This document shows positions 8,363 through 20,022 of a stretch of DNA of 64,000 nt, piece by piece. The notes beneath the pieces were generated by a model. The model saw nothing but the letters and a program-made list of their open reading frames with translations. It was not told the origin of the DNA and made no database searches. The position numbers were made by a program, and so were the translations under genes. Each line of letters begins with the position of its first letter. Within the stretch, counting starts at the first letter, position 1. Source of the DNA: Burkholderiaceae bacterium (GTDB lineage Bacteria > Pseudomonadota > Gammaproteobacteria > Burkholderiales > Burkholderiaceae); contig JAJPEN010000082.1 in assembly GCA_021166835.1 (NCBI GenBank), forward strand, positions 1-64,000. The letters are read 5' to 3'.

Positions 8363-9000
8363 CGGGAGCCGGCGCCGCGCAGCAGCCGGGCGGTCTCGTA
8401 CAGGGGAAGACCCATGATACCGGAGTGGCTGCCCTCGATGCGCCGCACGAAGCGCGCGGCGGCGCCCTGGATCGCGTAGGCGCCGGCCTTGCCGAAAGGC
8501 TCGCCGCCGGCGATGTACTCGTCGATCTCCTGCGGCCGCAGGCGCGCGAAACTCACGCGCGAGACCTGCGTGGCGAGGCGCTCGCGCCGCGCCGTCGCCA
8601 CCACGACGGCGGTCAGCACGCGATGCGTGCGTCCCGACAGTTCGCGAAGCATTCGCCGTGCGTCGTCGGCGTCGGACGGCTTGCCGTACATCCGGCCGCC
8701 GATCGCCACCGTGGTGTCGCTCGCCAGCACCGGCGCGTCGGCTTCGCCGCGGCGGAGCAGCCGCGCACGGGCCGCCGCCGCCTTCGCCCGCGCGACGCGC
8801 TCGACGTAGCGAGCAGGCGATTCGCCCGGCGATGCGATCTCGAGCGCTTCGTCGTCCTCGTCGTCGTCGGACAGGAGCAGCCGAAAGCGCACACCGATCT
8901 GCCGCAGCAGTTCCTGGCGACGCGGACTGCGCGACGCGAGCCAGACGAAATCGGCGGGTTCTTCCGGCTGCGACGGCGCTCCGTTCATCGCAGCCGTCAT
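8359..9000 (-). CDS. maf: Maf-family nucleotide pyrophosphatase
   Basis: A 213-residue Maf/YhdE-like house-cleaning enzyme that hydrolyses non-canonical or unmethylated nucleoside triphosphates. Family landmarks: [17 protein letters not shown] near residue 20, [16 protein letters not shown], and [17 protein letters not shown] followed by [14 protein letters not shown]. It sits between rlmH and rng with 4-nt ATGA overlaps at both ends, so it is surely co-translated. Whether it prefers dTTP/UTP or m7GTP cannot be settled by eye. A second ATG (8988) four codons downstream is an alternative start. Confidence 0.92.
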   Translation of the reverse strand: MTAAMNGAPSQPEEPADFVWLASRSPRRQELLRQIGVRFRLLLSDDDEDDEALEIASPGESPARYVERVARAKAAAARARLLRRGEADAPVLASDTTVAIGGRMYGKPSDADDARRMLRELSGRTHRVLTAVVVATARRERLATQVSRVSFARLRPQEIDEYIAGGEPFGKAGAYAIQGAAARFVRRIEGSHSGIMGLPLYETARLLRGAGSR

Positions 9001-9482
9001 CGCGAGCCCGCGCTGCCGCGGTGGTACGGATGTCCGCTGCCGATCGACCACGCGCGAAACAGCTGCTCGGCGAGCACGACGCGAACGAGCGCATGCGGCA
9101 GCGTGAGGCTGGACAGCCGAAGCTTCTCGTCGGCCTCTTCGAGCAACGACCGGTCGAGTCCGTCGGGGCCGCCGATCACGATCGCCACCGGGCGTGCATC
9201 GCGCTGCCAGTCGCGCGCGCGTCGCGCGAAGGCGATCGAGTCGTCGTCGGCGCCGCGCTCGTCGAGCGCAACGAGGCGCGCGTCTTCGGGCAGCGCCGCG
9301 CGGATGCGCACCGCTTCGCGCCGCATCCAGGTCAGGGCATCGCCCGACGCGCCGCGCGCTTCGGCGCGCACTTCGCGCCACTCGACGCGCCACTCGGGCG
9401 GCAGTCGTCGCAGGTAGTCGCCGACTGCCGCATCGACCCACGCGGGCATCTTCGTGCCGACGGCGACGATGCGGACGCGCAT
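8997..9482 (-). CDS. rlmH: 23S rRNA (pseudouridine1915-N3)-methyltransferase RlmH
   Basis: A 161-residue SPOUT methyltransferase that methylates the pseudouridine at position 1915 of 23S rRNA. Visible landmarks are the start [16 protein letters not shown], the AdoMet-binding trefoil knot with [10 protein letters not shown] and the C-terminal [20 protein letters not shown] followed by HPYHR, all nearly invariant in RlmH. It follows rsfS by 7 nt and overlaps maf by 4 nt, the conserved order in betaproteobacteria. Confidence 0.96.
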   Translation of the reverse strand: MRVRIVAVGTKMPAWVDAAVGDYLRRLPPEWRVEWREVRAEARGASGDALTWMRREAVRIRAALPEDARLVALDERGADDDSIAFARRARDWQRDARPVAIVIGGPDGLDRSLLEEADEKLRLSSLTLPHALVRVVLAEQLFRAWSIGSGHPYHRGSAGSR

Positions 9483-9489
9483 CGCCGCA

Positions 9490-10065
9490 TCAGCCGTTCG
9501 ATGCGCGCTTCGTCGCGGTACGCTTCGTGGCGACCCGCTTCGTCGCGGTGCGCCTCGCCGGTGCTTTCGTTGCGGTTTTCGCCGGCGCCTTCGTTGCGAC
9601 CTTCGCCGGCGCCTTCGCCGCGACCTTCCCGGTTGCCTTCACTGGCGCCTTCGCCGCAGCCTTCTTCGGCGCGGCCGGCCGCTTCGCCGCGCTGCGCGTT
9701 CCCGCCGCAGCCGGCGCCTGCGCTCCGACGCGCAGCCGCACGGGCCTGGTGCCCCACAGCTCCTCGAGGTTGTAGTACTGCCGGATCGCCGGCTGCATCA
9801 CGTGCACGACGATGTCGCCGAGGTCGACCAGCACCCATTCGCCGGTGTCGGCGCCTTCCATCGAGACGACCGGCGCGCCGGCTTCCTTGACCTTGTCGCG
9901 CACGTGCGAGGCGAGCGCGCGCGTCTGGCGGTTCGACGTGCCGGTGGCGATGATGACGCGATCGAAGAGTTCGGTCTGCGCCGTGGTGTCGAAGACCCGG
10001 ATGTCCTGGGCCTTGATGTCGTCGAGCGCGTCGACGACGACGCGTTGCAGCTTTCTCGGATCCAT
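9490..10065 (-). CDS. rsfS: Ribosome silencing factor RsfS with histone-H1-like C-terminal tail (internal start)
   Basis: RsfS binds ribosomal protein uL14 and blocks subunit joining in starvation. From the ATG at 10065 the product has 191 residues: a canonical RsfS domain (residues 1-112, with SNRQTRALASHVRDKVKE and DTGEWVLVDLGDIVVHVM), then a tail of about 75 residues made almost only of Lys, Ala, Pro, Thr and Arg in KAPAK/ATKR repeats. RsfS is normally 105-130 residues, so the tail is an addition resembling histone H1-like or AlgP-like tails. The start has AAAAGGA five bases upstream. The same codons are also read as the C-terminus of the NadD-containing frame. Confidence 0.85.
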   Translation of the reverse strand: MDPRKLQRVVVDALDDIKAQDIRVFDTTAQTELFDRVIIATGTSNRQTRALASHVRDKVKEAGAPVVSMEGADTGEWVLVDLGDIVVHVMQPAIRQYYNLEELWGTRPVRLRVGAQAPAAAGTRSAAKRPAAPKKAAAKAPVKATGKVAAKAPAKVATKAPAKTATKAPARRTATKRVATKRTATKRASNG

Positions 10066-10802
10066 CCGGTTCCTTTTCGTTGCGCGCCGCGGACGCGGCG
10101 CGCGCGCCGGCTCGTCGCGCAGCGGTGTCGCGCGGTACAGCCGGTTGCGGTCAATATAGTCGAGAACGCCGTGGGGCAACAATTCGTCCGGGCACTCGCC
10201 GCGCGCGAGCCGATCGCGCAGCGCGCTGCCCGACACCTGCATCGACGGCATCGGGAAGAAGACGATCGAACCGGCCGGCGCGTCGGGCAACTCCTCGCAT
10301 GCGTGCGCATCGACGAGCGCGCGCACGCGCGCATCCAGCGCTTCCAGCGTGTCTCCGGCACGGCGCGCGACGGCCAGGTGCGCATGGCGCAGCAGCTCCT
10401 CCCAGCGATGCCAGGTGGGCAGGTTGCGCAGCTGGTCGCTGCCGACGATCCACACCAGCGCCGCCGCTTCGCCGAGCTGCGCGCGCAGCTCGATCAGCGT
10501 GTCGATCGTGTAGCTGGCGCCGGCGCGTTTCGTTTCGCGTTCGTCGATCGACGTGCGCGGCAGAGCAACCGTCGCGATGTGAAGCATCTCGATGCGCTGC
10601 TGCGCGGTCGCGCCCGCGTCCACTTTCTGCCATGAGCGGCCGGTGGGCACGAAGCGCAGCTCGTCGAGCGCCAGATGCGCGAGCGCCGCGCGCGCGAGCG
10701 CGACGTGCGCCACGTGAACGGGATCGAAGGTGCCGCCGAGCAGGCCGATCCGGCGCCGCGGCGAAGCGCCATGCGCCCCGCGTGCGCCCGGTGCGTCCGA
10801 CA

Positions 10803-10803
<1 letters not shown>
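9490..10803 (-). CDS. nadD: NadD joined in frame to RsfS (nicotinate-nucleotide adenylyltransferase / ribosome silencing factor)
   Basis: One open frame of 437 codons encodes two complete proteins. Residues about 15-225 are NadD, which adenylylates nicotinate mononucleotide in NAD synthesis: GLLGGTFDPVHVAHVALA carries the HxxH nucleotide motif, and VSGSALRDRL matches the second motif. There is no stop between the NadD end (NRLYRATPLRDEPARAP) and RsfS at residue 247. An internal ATG at 10065 with its own AAAAGGA site allows separate RsfS synthesis, so the cell may make a fusion, free RsfS, or both. The ATG at 10803 overlaps the hemF stop by 1 nt. NadD identity is secure; the physical state of the product is not. 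Confidence 0.85.
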
Positions 10804-13062
<2,259 letters not shown>

Positions 13063-13114
13063 GATTCCCTGCCCGTTGACCCGGCTTCGCTACGCTCGCC
13101 GATCGACGTTCCGT

Positions 13115-13846
13115 TCATTGGGTTTCGTCGAAGACGGCGTTGGTGTAGACCTGCTGCACGTCGTCGACGCTTTCGATCGCATCGAGCAGCTTCTGCATCT
13201 TCGCGGCGTCTTCGCCGGCGAGCGCGACTTCGTTCATCGGGCGCATCGTGACTTCGGCAACCGCGGCGGCGAGCCTGGCCGCTTCGAAGGCGTGCTTCAG
13301 CTTCGGGAAGTCGGCCGGCTCGCACAGCACTTCGATGCCGCCTTCGTCGTCGGTGCTCACGTCGTCGGCGCCGGCTTCGATCGCGACTTCCATCACGCGG
13401 TCTTCGGGCGTGCCCGGCTCGAACAGGAACTGGCCGCAATGGCGGAACAGGTACGCCACCGAGCCGTCGGTGCCGAGGTTGCCGCCGTTCTTCGAGAACG
13501 CGTGACGCACCTCGGCCACCGTGCGGACGCGGTTCTCGGTGAGGCAGTCGACGATGACCGCCGCGCCGCCGATGCCGTAGCCCTCGTAGCGGATCTCCTC
13601 GTAGCTGACGCCCTCGAGGCCGCCGGCGCCGCGCTGGATCGCGCGCTGCAGCGTGTCTTTCGCGATGTTCGCGTCGGAAGCCTTCTCCAGCGCCAGGCGC
13701 AGCCGCGGGTTGGAAGCCGGATCGGCGCCGCCCATCTTCGCGGAGACCGTGACCTCACGAATGACCCGCGTGAACACCTTGTTGCGCTTGGCGTCCTGGC
13801 GGTTCTTGCGATGCTGGATGTTGGCCCATTTCGAGTGACCGGCCAT
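13115..13846 (-). CDS. yebC: YebC/PmpR-family (TACO1) protein
   Basis: A 243-residue YebC-family protein with the invariant N-terminus [20 protein letters not shown] and the GPGGVA-like block [18 protein letters not shown]. Members are annotated as DNA-binding regulators, but work on related proteins also links the family to translation of difficult peptide motifs; the cellular role here cannot be decided from sequence. It is the first gene of the minus-strand housekeeping run and 52 bp from purD. The promoter should lie in the 194 bp separating it from the divergent ATPase gene. Confidence 0.93.
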   Translation of the reverse strand: MAGHSKWANIQHRKNRQDAKRNKVFTRVIREVTVSAKMGGADPASNPRLRLALEKASDANIAKDTLQRAIQRGAGGLEGVSYEEIRYEGYGIGGAAVIVDCLTENRVRTVAEVRHAFSKNGGNLGTDGSVAYLFRHCGQFLFEPGTPEDRVMEVAIEAGADDVSTDDEGGIEVLCEPADFPKLKHAFEAARLAAAVAEVTMRPMNEVALAGEDAAKMQKLLDAIESVDDVQQVYTNAVFDETQ

Positions 13847-14040
13847 CCCTTCCTCTCGTGGTGACCGACGCGACGGTGCGGCGGCTCGATGCGACCATCG
13901 CGATCGGGCGCTTCGCTCGCGCTCGCATTCCGCTGCGTTGCGTGGCCCCGCTTATGCCCGCTTATGCCCGCTTCGCTTGCGCGCGCCGTTGTCGGCGTGG
14001 TCGAATGCGTGGATTCGGGCCGGGATTTTAGCATTCCGCA

Positions 14041-15564
14041 ATGAGCGAACCGTTGATGATCGCGCGCAACGAGCGCACCGAACTGTTCCTGCTGCCGGGC
14101 ATGGCGAACCGTCACGGCCTGGTCACCGGCGCGACCGGCACCGGCAAGACCGTCAGCTTGCAGGTGATGGCCGAACGCTTCTCGTCGATCGGGGTTCCGG
14201 TGTTCGCCGCCGACGTCAAGGGCGATCTCGCCGGCATCTCGCAGCCCGGCGAGCTGACGCCGAAGCTGAAGGAGCGGCTCGATCGGCTCGGCTTCCAGGC
14301 GCCGGCCTTCGGCGGCTCGCCGGTGGCGCTGTGGGACGTCTACGGCGAGAAGGGCCATCCGCTGCGCGCCACGATCTCCGACATGGGCCCGCTGCTGCTC
14401 GCGCGCATGCTCGCGCTGAACGAGACGCAGGAGGGCGTGCTGCACATCGTGTTCCGCATCGCCGACGAGCATGGCCTGCTGCTGCTCGACGCCAAAGACC
14501 TGCGCGCGATGCTGCAGTTCGTCGGCGAGAACGCGAAGACCTTCACCACCGCCTACGGCAACATCTCGGCGGCATCGATCGGCGCGATCCAGCGCGGCCT
14601 TCTCACGCTCGAGCAGCAGGGCGCAGACCGGTTCTTCGGCGAACCGATGCTGAACATCGACGACCTGATGCAGACCGACGCGAAGGGGCGCGGCATCGTC
14701 AACATCCTCACCGCCGACCGCCTGCTGAACGCGCCGAAACTGTACGGCACTTTCCTGCTGTGGCTGCTGTCGGAACTGTTCGAGCGGCTGCCCGAGGTCG
14801 GCGATCGCGACCGGCCGAAGCTCGTCTTCTTCTTCGACGAGGCGCACCTGCTGTTCGACGATGCGCCCAAGGTGCTGCTCGATCGCATCGAGCAGCTCGT
14901 GCGATTGATCCGCTCGAAAGGGGTCGGCGTGTTCTTCGTCACGCAGAACCCGCTCGACGTGCCCGATTCGGTGCTCGGCCAGCTCGGCAATCGCGTGCAG
15001 CACGCGCTGCGCGCGTTCACGGCGCGCGACCAGAAAGCGGTGCGCGCCGCCGCGCAGACGATGCGCGCCAATCCGGCCTTCGACACCGAGAAGGCGATCA
15101 CCGAACTCGGCGTCGGCGAGGCGCTCGTGTCGATGCTGGACGAAAAAGGGCGCCCGGGCATCGTCGAGCGCGCTTTCGTCGCGCCGCCCGCCTCGCGCAT
15201 CGGCCCGATCTCCGACGAGGAGCGCGCGGCGCTCGTGCGCACGTCGAACGTCGCCGGCATCTACGACAGGACGGTCGATCGCGAATCGGCGTACGAGAAG
15301 CTGCAGCACCGGGCCGCGGCGCAGCCGCCCGCCGACTCGAGCGCCGGGTCCGCTTCGCAGGCGGGCGCCGAAGCGTCGAGCGGCGGCTTGGGCGGGGTCT
15401 TTCGCGATGCGCTCGGCGGCCTGATGACCGGCAGCGGACGCAAGGACTCCGCCATCGAGGCGATGGCCAAGAGCGCGGCGCGTTCGATGGGCTCGACGAT
15501 CGGCCGCGAGCTGATCCGCGGCGTGCTCGGGACATTGCTGGGGGGCAGCACGCGCAAGCGCTGA
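14041..15564 (+). CDS. HerA/FtsK-like ATPase of the DUF853 (YjgR) family
   Basis: A 507-residue predicted ATPase of the helicase HerA superfamily. Walker A GATGTGKT is at residues 30-37 and Walker [12 protein letters not shown] near 261-271, with a [21 protein letters not shown] block after it. The C-terminal 100 residues become Ser/Gly/Ala-rich and end in basic residues. The family is widespread but its cellular role is not established. It is divergent from yebC; the intervening 194 bp contain a duplicated decamer (CTTATGCCCG, 13951-13970) of no evident meaning. Confidence 0.88.
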   Translation: MSEPLMIARNERTELFLLPGMANRHGLVTGATGTGKTVSLQVMAERFSSIGVPVFAADVKGDLAGISQPGELTPKLKERLDRLGFQAPAFGGSPVALWDVYGEKGHPLRATISDMGPLLLARMLALNETQEGVLHIVFRIADEHGLLLLDAKDLRAMLQFVGENAKTFTTAYGNISAASIGAIQRGLLTLEQQGADRFFGEPMLNIDDLMQTDAKGRGIVNILTADRLLNAPKLYGTFLLWLLSELFERLPEVGDRDRPKLVFFFDEAHLLFDDAPKVLLDRIEQLVRLIRSKGVGVFFVTQNPLDVPDSVLGQLGNRVQHALRAFTARDQKAVRAAAQTMRANPAFDTEKAITELGVGEALVSMLDEKGRPGIVERAFVAPPASRIGPISDEERAALVRTSNVAGIYDRTVDRESAYEKLQHRAAAQPPADSSAGSASQAGAEASSGGLGGVFRDALGGLMTGSGRKDSAIEAMAKSAARSMGSTIGRELIRGVLGTLLGGSTRKR

Positions 15565-15674
15565 GGCGCCGAAGATGTTTTCACGACGCAGATCAAGATC
15601 GGCGTCATCGGCACCAACTACCATCGATCGCCGGTCGCTCGCTCCCTGGGAAAACGAGTGGTTGCTCTTCCCCG

Positions 15675-16400
15675 ATGTCCGCCTCCCCGCAGCGCGGCTC
15701 GTACGGTCGACCGATCTTCCCGAGTGAAGCGATGCGTGACGCTCTTGTCCATGAAGTTCGCGATCCCCTGAGCCGTGCCCGGTCGGCGCTGTACGAGGCG
15801 GCTCGCGCGTTGCGCAGGCCGGCGTGCGGCGCCCCCGCCAACCGGCGGGCCGAAGCCGCGATGCACATGCTGGCCCGAATCGACTCGGCCCTCGAAAGCA
15901 TGCTCGCCGGAGCGGTTTCGCGGGGAGGCGTGCCGCTGGCTCCGCGGCACGACACCGACATCGGCACGATCGTTGCACTCACCATCGCCGACGTCGAACC
16001 GCTCGAACGCTGGCGAATCGGCATCGAACGCGCCACTCAGGTGCGCACGGCTTCGATCAATGCCGGCCTCGTCCGGCTGGCCTTGCGAAACCTCCTGTCG
16101 AACGCGCTCGCCTGCTCTCCCCCAGGGTCGCCCGTCGTCGTGCGCATCGACGAAACGGACGACCCGCTGGCGCTCGTGATCGAGGTCCGCGATCACGGTT
16201 CGGGAATCCGGGACGATGCGACGCCCCGCACGCAGGTTCTCGATGCCGCCGACCCCTGCGAGCAGGGCTTCCGCGAACGCGGCCTCGGTCTGCGCATCGT
16301 TCGACAGGTGGCGCAGAAGCACGGCGGTCGCGTCGAGCTGAAGAGTGCGCGGGGCGTCGGAACCGTCGCGCGAATCCTTCTTCCGCAGGGAGTGGCCTGA
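15675..16400 (+). CDS. Soluble sensor-less histidine kinase
   Basis: About 241 residues holding only a kinase core. An H-box-like VHEVRDPLSRA lies near residue 25, followed by an N-box (LALRNLLSNALACSP), G1 (EVRDHGSGI) and G2 (RERGLGLRIVRQVAQKHGG) and a C-terminal GTVARILLP strand typical of HATPase_c domains. No membrane segment or sensor domain precedes it, so input must come from a partner protein. The start at 15675 is an estimate because the frame is open upstream. It is convergent with a response-regulator gene only 16 bp away, which is the obvious candidate partner. Confidence 0.78.
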   Translation: MSASPQRGSYGRPIFPSEAMRDALVHEVRDPLSRARSALYEAARALRRPACGAPANRRAEAAMHMLARIDSALESMLAGAVSRGGVPLAPRHDTDIGTIVALTIADVEPLERWRIGIERATQVRTASINAGLVRLALRNLLSNALACSPPGSPVVVRIDETDDPLALVIEVRDHGSGIRDDATPRTQVLDAADPCEQGFRERGLGLRIVRQVAQKHGGRVELKSARGVGTVARILLPQGVA

Positions 16401-16416
16401 GGCCTGCGACAGACTC

Positions 16417-17121
16417 CTAGTCGCCCCGGATCCGCGCTCGAAAGACGTATCCCTGGCGGGAGCGGCTTTGCAGCGGAACGAGTTCCGGCGTCGCCCGCTC
16501 GATTCGCCGGCGAAGACGGTAGATCGTTGCGTGAAGCAGATTGTCCGAGTCGCTCGTGGGAGAGATTCCCAGCCGCTGTCGGAGTTCCTCGCGGCCCACC
16601 GTCCTGCCGCCGGCCTGGACGAAGCATTCCATCACGGCCACATCGGACGGGCTCAGCTCGACGCGAATCCCGTCGGGCGTCACCAGCGCGCTCGCCGCGC
16701 GATCGAGCTTCCAGGCCGGGGCGGGCTGCAGCGTCGTGGCGGCGCGGCGCTGCACCGCGGCGATTGCGAGAAGCGCCTGCTCCTCGCGGACCGGCTTCGC
16801 CAGGTACATGTCGGCCCCGACCTGCATCGCTGCATCGAAGGCCTCCAGCTGCTGTCTCGCAGAAATGACGAGGATGCCGACTTCGGTTCGCCTTCTCAGG
16901 ACCCGGATCAGATCGACTCCGTCGATCCCGGGCAGCTCCAGATCCACGACGTAGAAACCGAAATCGTACGGCGCCTGCGCCGTCAGCAACGACTCACTGT
17001 CTTCGAATGTCGCGACGCAGGCGCCGCGCTCGCGCAAGCATCGGGCCACCCGTTCACAGAAGGCGGCGTCGCTGTCGACCAGGGCAAGCGTACCAGGGAG
17101 CATGGAAGGGTTCGGCAGCAT
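16417..17121 (-). CDS. OmpR-type response regulator
   Basis: A 234-residue two-domain regulator. The receiver (residues 10-125) has acidic DSDAA, phospho-accepting Asp in VVDLELPGIDG near residue 59 and the conserved Lys in LAKPV near 109. The C-terminal winged helix includes VELSPSDVAVMECF, GREELRQRLG and HATIYRLRRRIERATPEL, ending RQGYVFRARIRGD. It is convergent with the soluble histidine kinase gene, with stops 16 bp apart, and transcribes away from the chemoreceptor gene. Target genes are unknown. Confidence 0.87.
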   Translation of the reverse strand: MLPNPSMLPGTLALVDSDAAFCERVARCLRERGACVATFEDSESLLTAQAPYDFGFYVVDLELPGIDGVDLIRVLRRRTEVGILVISARQQLEAFDAAMQVGADMYLAKPVREEQALLAIAAVQRRAATTLQPAPAWKLDRAASALVTPDGIRVELSPSDVAVMECFVQAGGRTVGREELRQRLGISPTSDSDNLLHATIYRLRRRIERATPELVPLQSRSRQGYVFRARIRGD

Positions 17122-17465
17122 CCGGAACCATTACCGGAAGGGATCGCCTGGCCGCAAACGCTTGCGACATCGGCCCGACGGCTGGCCTGGCCGGCCGTTC
17201 ACCGCCGTACCGAAACGCGCCCGCATTCCCGTGGGAACAATCATTTCTGACGTACCGGCGCCTTCAGTGCATCGAGCAGCGCCCGCCGATAGGGCGTTCC
17301 GCGCCATTGTAAGCGAGATCTGTTGCGTGCAGGCGACGACACCGCGCCTCCGGCAGATTCGCGGTGGCTTTTCGCCTCATCTCGATCATTTCTGATCGAT
17401 AGGGGCGCTGATCATGCCGGCAGCGCTGCCACCGGCAGCTCGACAACCAGACTAAAGGGAACGAA
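17122..17465. other. 344-bp divergent intergenic region between response regulator and chemoreceptor
   Basis: No convincing gene is visible. It holds the 5' regions of both divergent genes. An 11-bp direct repeat ATCATTTCTGA occurs at 17240-17250 and 17385-17395; the second copy lies inside the inverted repeat TCGATCA-TTTC-TGATCGA (17382-17399), a possible operator 67 bp before the chemoreceptor ATG. I do not see a good flagellar sigma-28 promoter. A ribosome-binding site TAAAGGGA precedes the chemoreceptor start. Confidence 0.5.
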
Positions 17466-19226
17466 ATGAACTCTCTCCGGGATCTGCGGCTGGGGGCCCG
17501 CCTCGGCATCGGCTTCGGCAGCGTGCTCGTCCTCATGGCGATCATCGTGGGCATCGGGGCCGTCCGCCTCCAGGCGGTCGGCGGGTTGACCCATGAGGTG
17601 ATCGACGAGGATTGGGTCAAAGCCGACGCGGCCTCGGGCATCGATCGTCATGCGAGGGCAAACGCCCGCTACGCGATGGAAGCGCTCATCACTACCGATG
17701 CCGCGAAGATCGAGAAGATACGCGACCAGATCCAGTCCAACATGAAGGAAGTGGACGTCGCGCTCGAAAAGCTCGACAGGCTCGTGGCGAGGGCCGAAGG
17801 CAAGGCGCTGCTCGGCAGGATCAAGGAGGGGCGCCGGAAGTTCGTTGCGGCGATCATCGAAGTGCAGAAGCTGGTTTCGCAGGGGCGGCGCGAGGAAGCC
17901 ACCAGGATGATGCTGGTCGACGCGCTCCCTGCCATCGATGCGCTCCAGACCGACATCGACGGCCTCGCGGCGTTCCAACGCCGTGTCGTCGAGACGAGCG
18001 GAGCGGAGATCGGCGAGGCGATCGCCTCGGCATGGACGTCGATGCTCGTCGTCGGGCTTTCCGCGCTGCTGATCGGAGCGCTGTTCGCCTGGTGGCTCAC
18101 CCGGTCCATCACCCGTCCGATCGCCGAAGCCGTCCGGGTTGCCGAGACGGTCGCCGCGGGTGACCTGAGATCGCAGATCGAGGTCCGCAGTGCCGACGAG
18201 ACGGGCCAGCTTCTGACGGCTCTGAAGAACATGAACGCGAGCCTCGAAAGCATCGTCGGCCGGGTGCGGCAGGCTTCCGAATCCATCGCCACCGGGTCGG
18301 GTCAGATCGCCACGGGAAATGCGGATCTGAGCCAGCGAACCGAGGAGCAGGCATCGAATCTCCAGCAGACCGCCGCGTCGATGGAAGAGCTCACGACCAC
18401 GGTTGCCCAGAATTCGGACGCGGCGCGACAGGCGAACGACCTGGCGGCGGCTGCAAGCAAGGCCGCCGTGCTCGGCGGCGAAGCGGTCGGACGCGTGGTC
18501 GGCACGATGCAGGCGATCAGCCAGAGCTCCCGGAAGATCGCGGAAATCATCGGCGTCATCGACGGCATTGCGTTCCAGACGAACATTCTCGCGCTGAATG
18601 CCGCCGTCGAAGCGGCGCGGGCAGGCGAGCAGGGCCGGGGCTTCGCCGTGGTGGCCGGTGAAGTGCGCAGTCTTGCCCAGCGCAGCGCCGAGGCGGCCAA
18701 GGAAATCAGGGTATTGATCGGCGAGAGCGTGGAGAAGGTCGAGTCGGGTTCCCGGCAGGTCGACGAAGCCGGAAGGAGCATGGAGGACATCGTCGCGCAG
18801 GTGAAGCGGGTGAGCGACCTGATCGGCGACATCTCGTCGGCCAGCGGCGAGCAGAGCAGTGGCATTGCGCAGATCGGCGATGCAGTCGCGCAACTCGACC
18901 AGGTGACGCAACAGAACGCTGCGCTGGTCGAGGAATCGGCAGCGGCTGCGGAGAGCCTGAAGCAGCAGTCGGATTCTCTCGCCGAGATGGTCAGCGTGTT
19001 CAAGTTGAAGGACGGCGAGGCGCACCGCGTCATCGAGAACGCCAGGCTCGGCAGCCGCATCGCCGCGGCGTCTTCGCAGCCCGGTCCCCGGGCAGCGCAG
19101 CCCGGCCCCCGGGCAGCGCAGCCCGGCCTTCGCGCAGCGCAGCCCGGCCTTCGCGCAGCGACGAAAGCCGCGACGCCGCCGGCGACGACCGTCGGCGCAG
19201 AGGCCGGGGAATGGGCGAGCTTCTAG
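17466..19226 (+). CDS. Methyl-accepting chemotaxis protein
   Basis: A 586-residue transmembrane chemoreceptor. TM1 is about residues 10-32, the periplasmic part has a four-helix-bundle character ([20 protein letters not shown]), TM2 is about 188-212, then HAMP and a cytoplasmic coiled coil with the invariant tip [20 protein letters not shown] near 362-390. After the signalling domain comes a repeat-rich tail (see the separate repeat feature), and the protein ends EWASF, which fits the xWxxF tether that recruits methylation enzymes CheR/CheB. Ligand unknown. It stands alone, without other chemotaxis genes nearby. Confidence 0.94.
   Translation: MNSLRDLRLGARLGIGFGSVLVLMAIIVGIGAVRLQAVGGLTHEVIDEDWVKADAASGIDRHARANARYAMEALITTDAAKIEKIRDQIQSNMKEVDVALEKLDRLVARAEGKALLGRIKEGRRKFVAAIIEVQKLVSQGRREEATRMMLVDALPAIDALQTDIDGLAAFQRRVVETSGAEIGEAIASAWTSMLVVGLSALLIGALFAWWLTRSITRPIAEAVRVAETVAAGDLRSQIEVRSADETGQLLTALKNMNASLESIVGRVRQASESIATGSGQIATGNADLSQRTEEQASNLQQTAASMEELTTTVAQNSDAARQANDLAAAASKAAVLGGEAVGRVVGTMQAISQSSRKIAEIIGVIDGIAFQTNILALNAAVEAARAGEQGRGFAVVAGEVRSLAQRSAEAAKEIRVLIGESVEKVESGSRQVDEAGRSMEDIVAQVKRVSDLIGDISSASGEQSSGIAQIGDAVAQLDQVTQQNAALVEESAAAAESLKQQSDSLAEMVSVFKLKDGEAHRVIENARLGSRIAAASSQPGPRAAQPGPRAAQPGLRAAQPGLRAATKAATPPATTVGAEAGEWASF
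19077..19160 (+). repeat. Four 21-bp tandem repeats in the chemoreceptor tail
   Basis: Units start at 19077, 19098, 19119 and 19140 and encode QPGPRAA or QPGLRAA (units 1-2 have Pro, units 3-4 Leu). The two pairs suggest stepwise duplication. The repeats lengthen the flexible linker before the C-terminal EWASF, so copy number could change between strains without frameshift. Confidence 0.85.
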
Positions 19227-19249
19227 GCCTGATCCGGGACGCTCCGGTC

Positions 19250-20020
19250 TTAGCCGGGGTCGCGGGGGGCGTCGCCCCGGCTCGCGGCCAGGTAAGACTG
19301 GAGCGTGTCCCGGATGTGCTCCGCGAGCAGCGTCTGCGAATGTTTCACGTCGGCGCCGCGGATCGCGTCGACGATGCGCTCGTGATTCGCCTGGCAGTGC
19401 CCGACGCGTTCGTTCTCCTCGGGCAGGCGCGAGCGCAGCGCGCGGATCTTGTGCGCGACGAGCGCATACGATCCCTGCAGATACGGGTTGCGGCACGCGC
19501 CCACGATCGCTTCGTGGAAGGCCTGGTCGAGTCGCGGCAGCGCCGCAAGGTCGTGCATCGCATGCGCGCGCCCCATCTGCTCGATGTTGCGCTCGAGTCG
19601 CTTCCGCAGCCCGGCGGCGTCCGCCTGCATCGCCTCGGCGAGCGCCGCGCATTCGATGATCTCGCGGAAGCGGCAGACGTCGCGCACGCCGGCTTCGTCG
19701 AGCGAGAACACGAAGCTGCCGCGTTGCGGGTGCACCTGCACCAGGCCTTCGCCCTGCAGACGCAGCAGGGCCTCGCGTACCGGAGTCTTGCTGATCCCCA
19801 TGCCCGCGGCGAGCGAGGCCTCGGACAACTGCTCGCCGAAGCGGTATCGACCGTCGACGATCGCATCGCGGATACGCGCGACGGCGAGTTCGGTGAGGGT
19901 CTTCGGCCGTTCGACGCGGGTGTGGAGCCGGCTGCGCGCCGCGGGCGTCGCGCCGGGCGCGCGCGAAGCGGTGCGCGAAGGGGTGGGCACCAAGCGGGCA
20001 GAGCGCTCGACGACGCCCAT
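19250..20020 (-). CDS. GntR-family transcriptional regulator (FCD type)
   Basis: A 256-residue regulator with a GntR winged helix (RIRDAIVDGRYRFGEQLSEA, then GISKTPVREALLRLQGEGLV) and an FCD ligand domain containing RFREIIECAALAEAM and DQAFHEAIVGACRNPYL. FCD-domain GntR proteins usually repress sugar-acid or organic-acid operons and bind a catabolite through a metal site. It is the last gene of the TRAP/kinase/aldolase operon, 2 bp after the kinase, and is the natural repressor of that operon. I take the ATG at 20020; upstream in-frame codons overlap the kinase gene. Confidence 0.88.
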   Translation of the reverse strand: MGVVERSARLVPTPSRTASRAPGATPAARSRLHTRVERPKTLTELAVARIRDAIVDGRYRFGEQLSEASLAAGMGISKTPVREALLRLQGEGLVQVHPQRGSFVFSLDEAGVRDVCRFREIIECAALAEAMQADAAGLRKRLERNIEQMGRAHAMHDLAALPRLDQAFHEAIVGACRNPYLQGSYALVAHKIRALRSRLPEENERVGHCQANHERIVDAIRGADVKHSQTLLAEHIRDTLQSYLAASRGDAPRDPG

Positions 20021-20022
20021 GC

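Noticed and set aside
13951..13970. Two copies of decamer CTTATGCCCG upstream of the DUF853 ATPase
   Set aside because: Only two units and no symmetry or promoter relation; treated as chance or decayed duplication.
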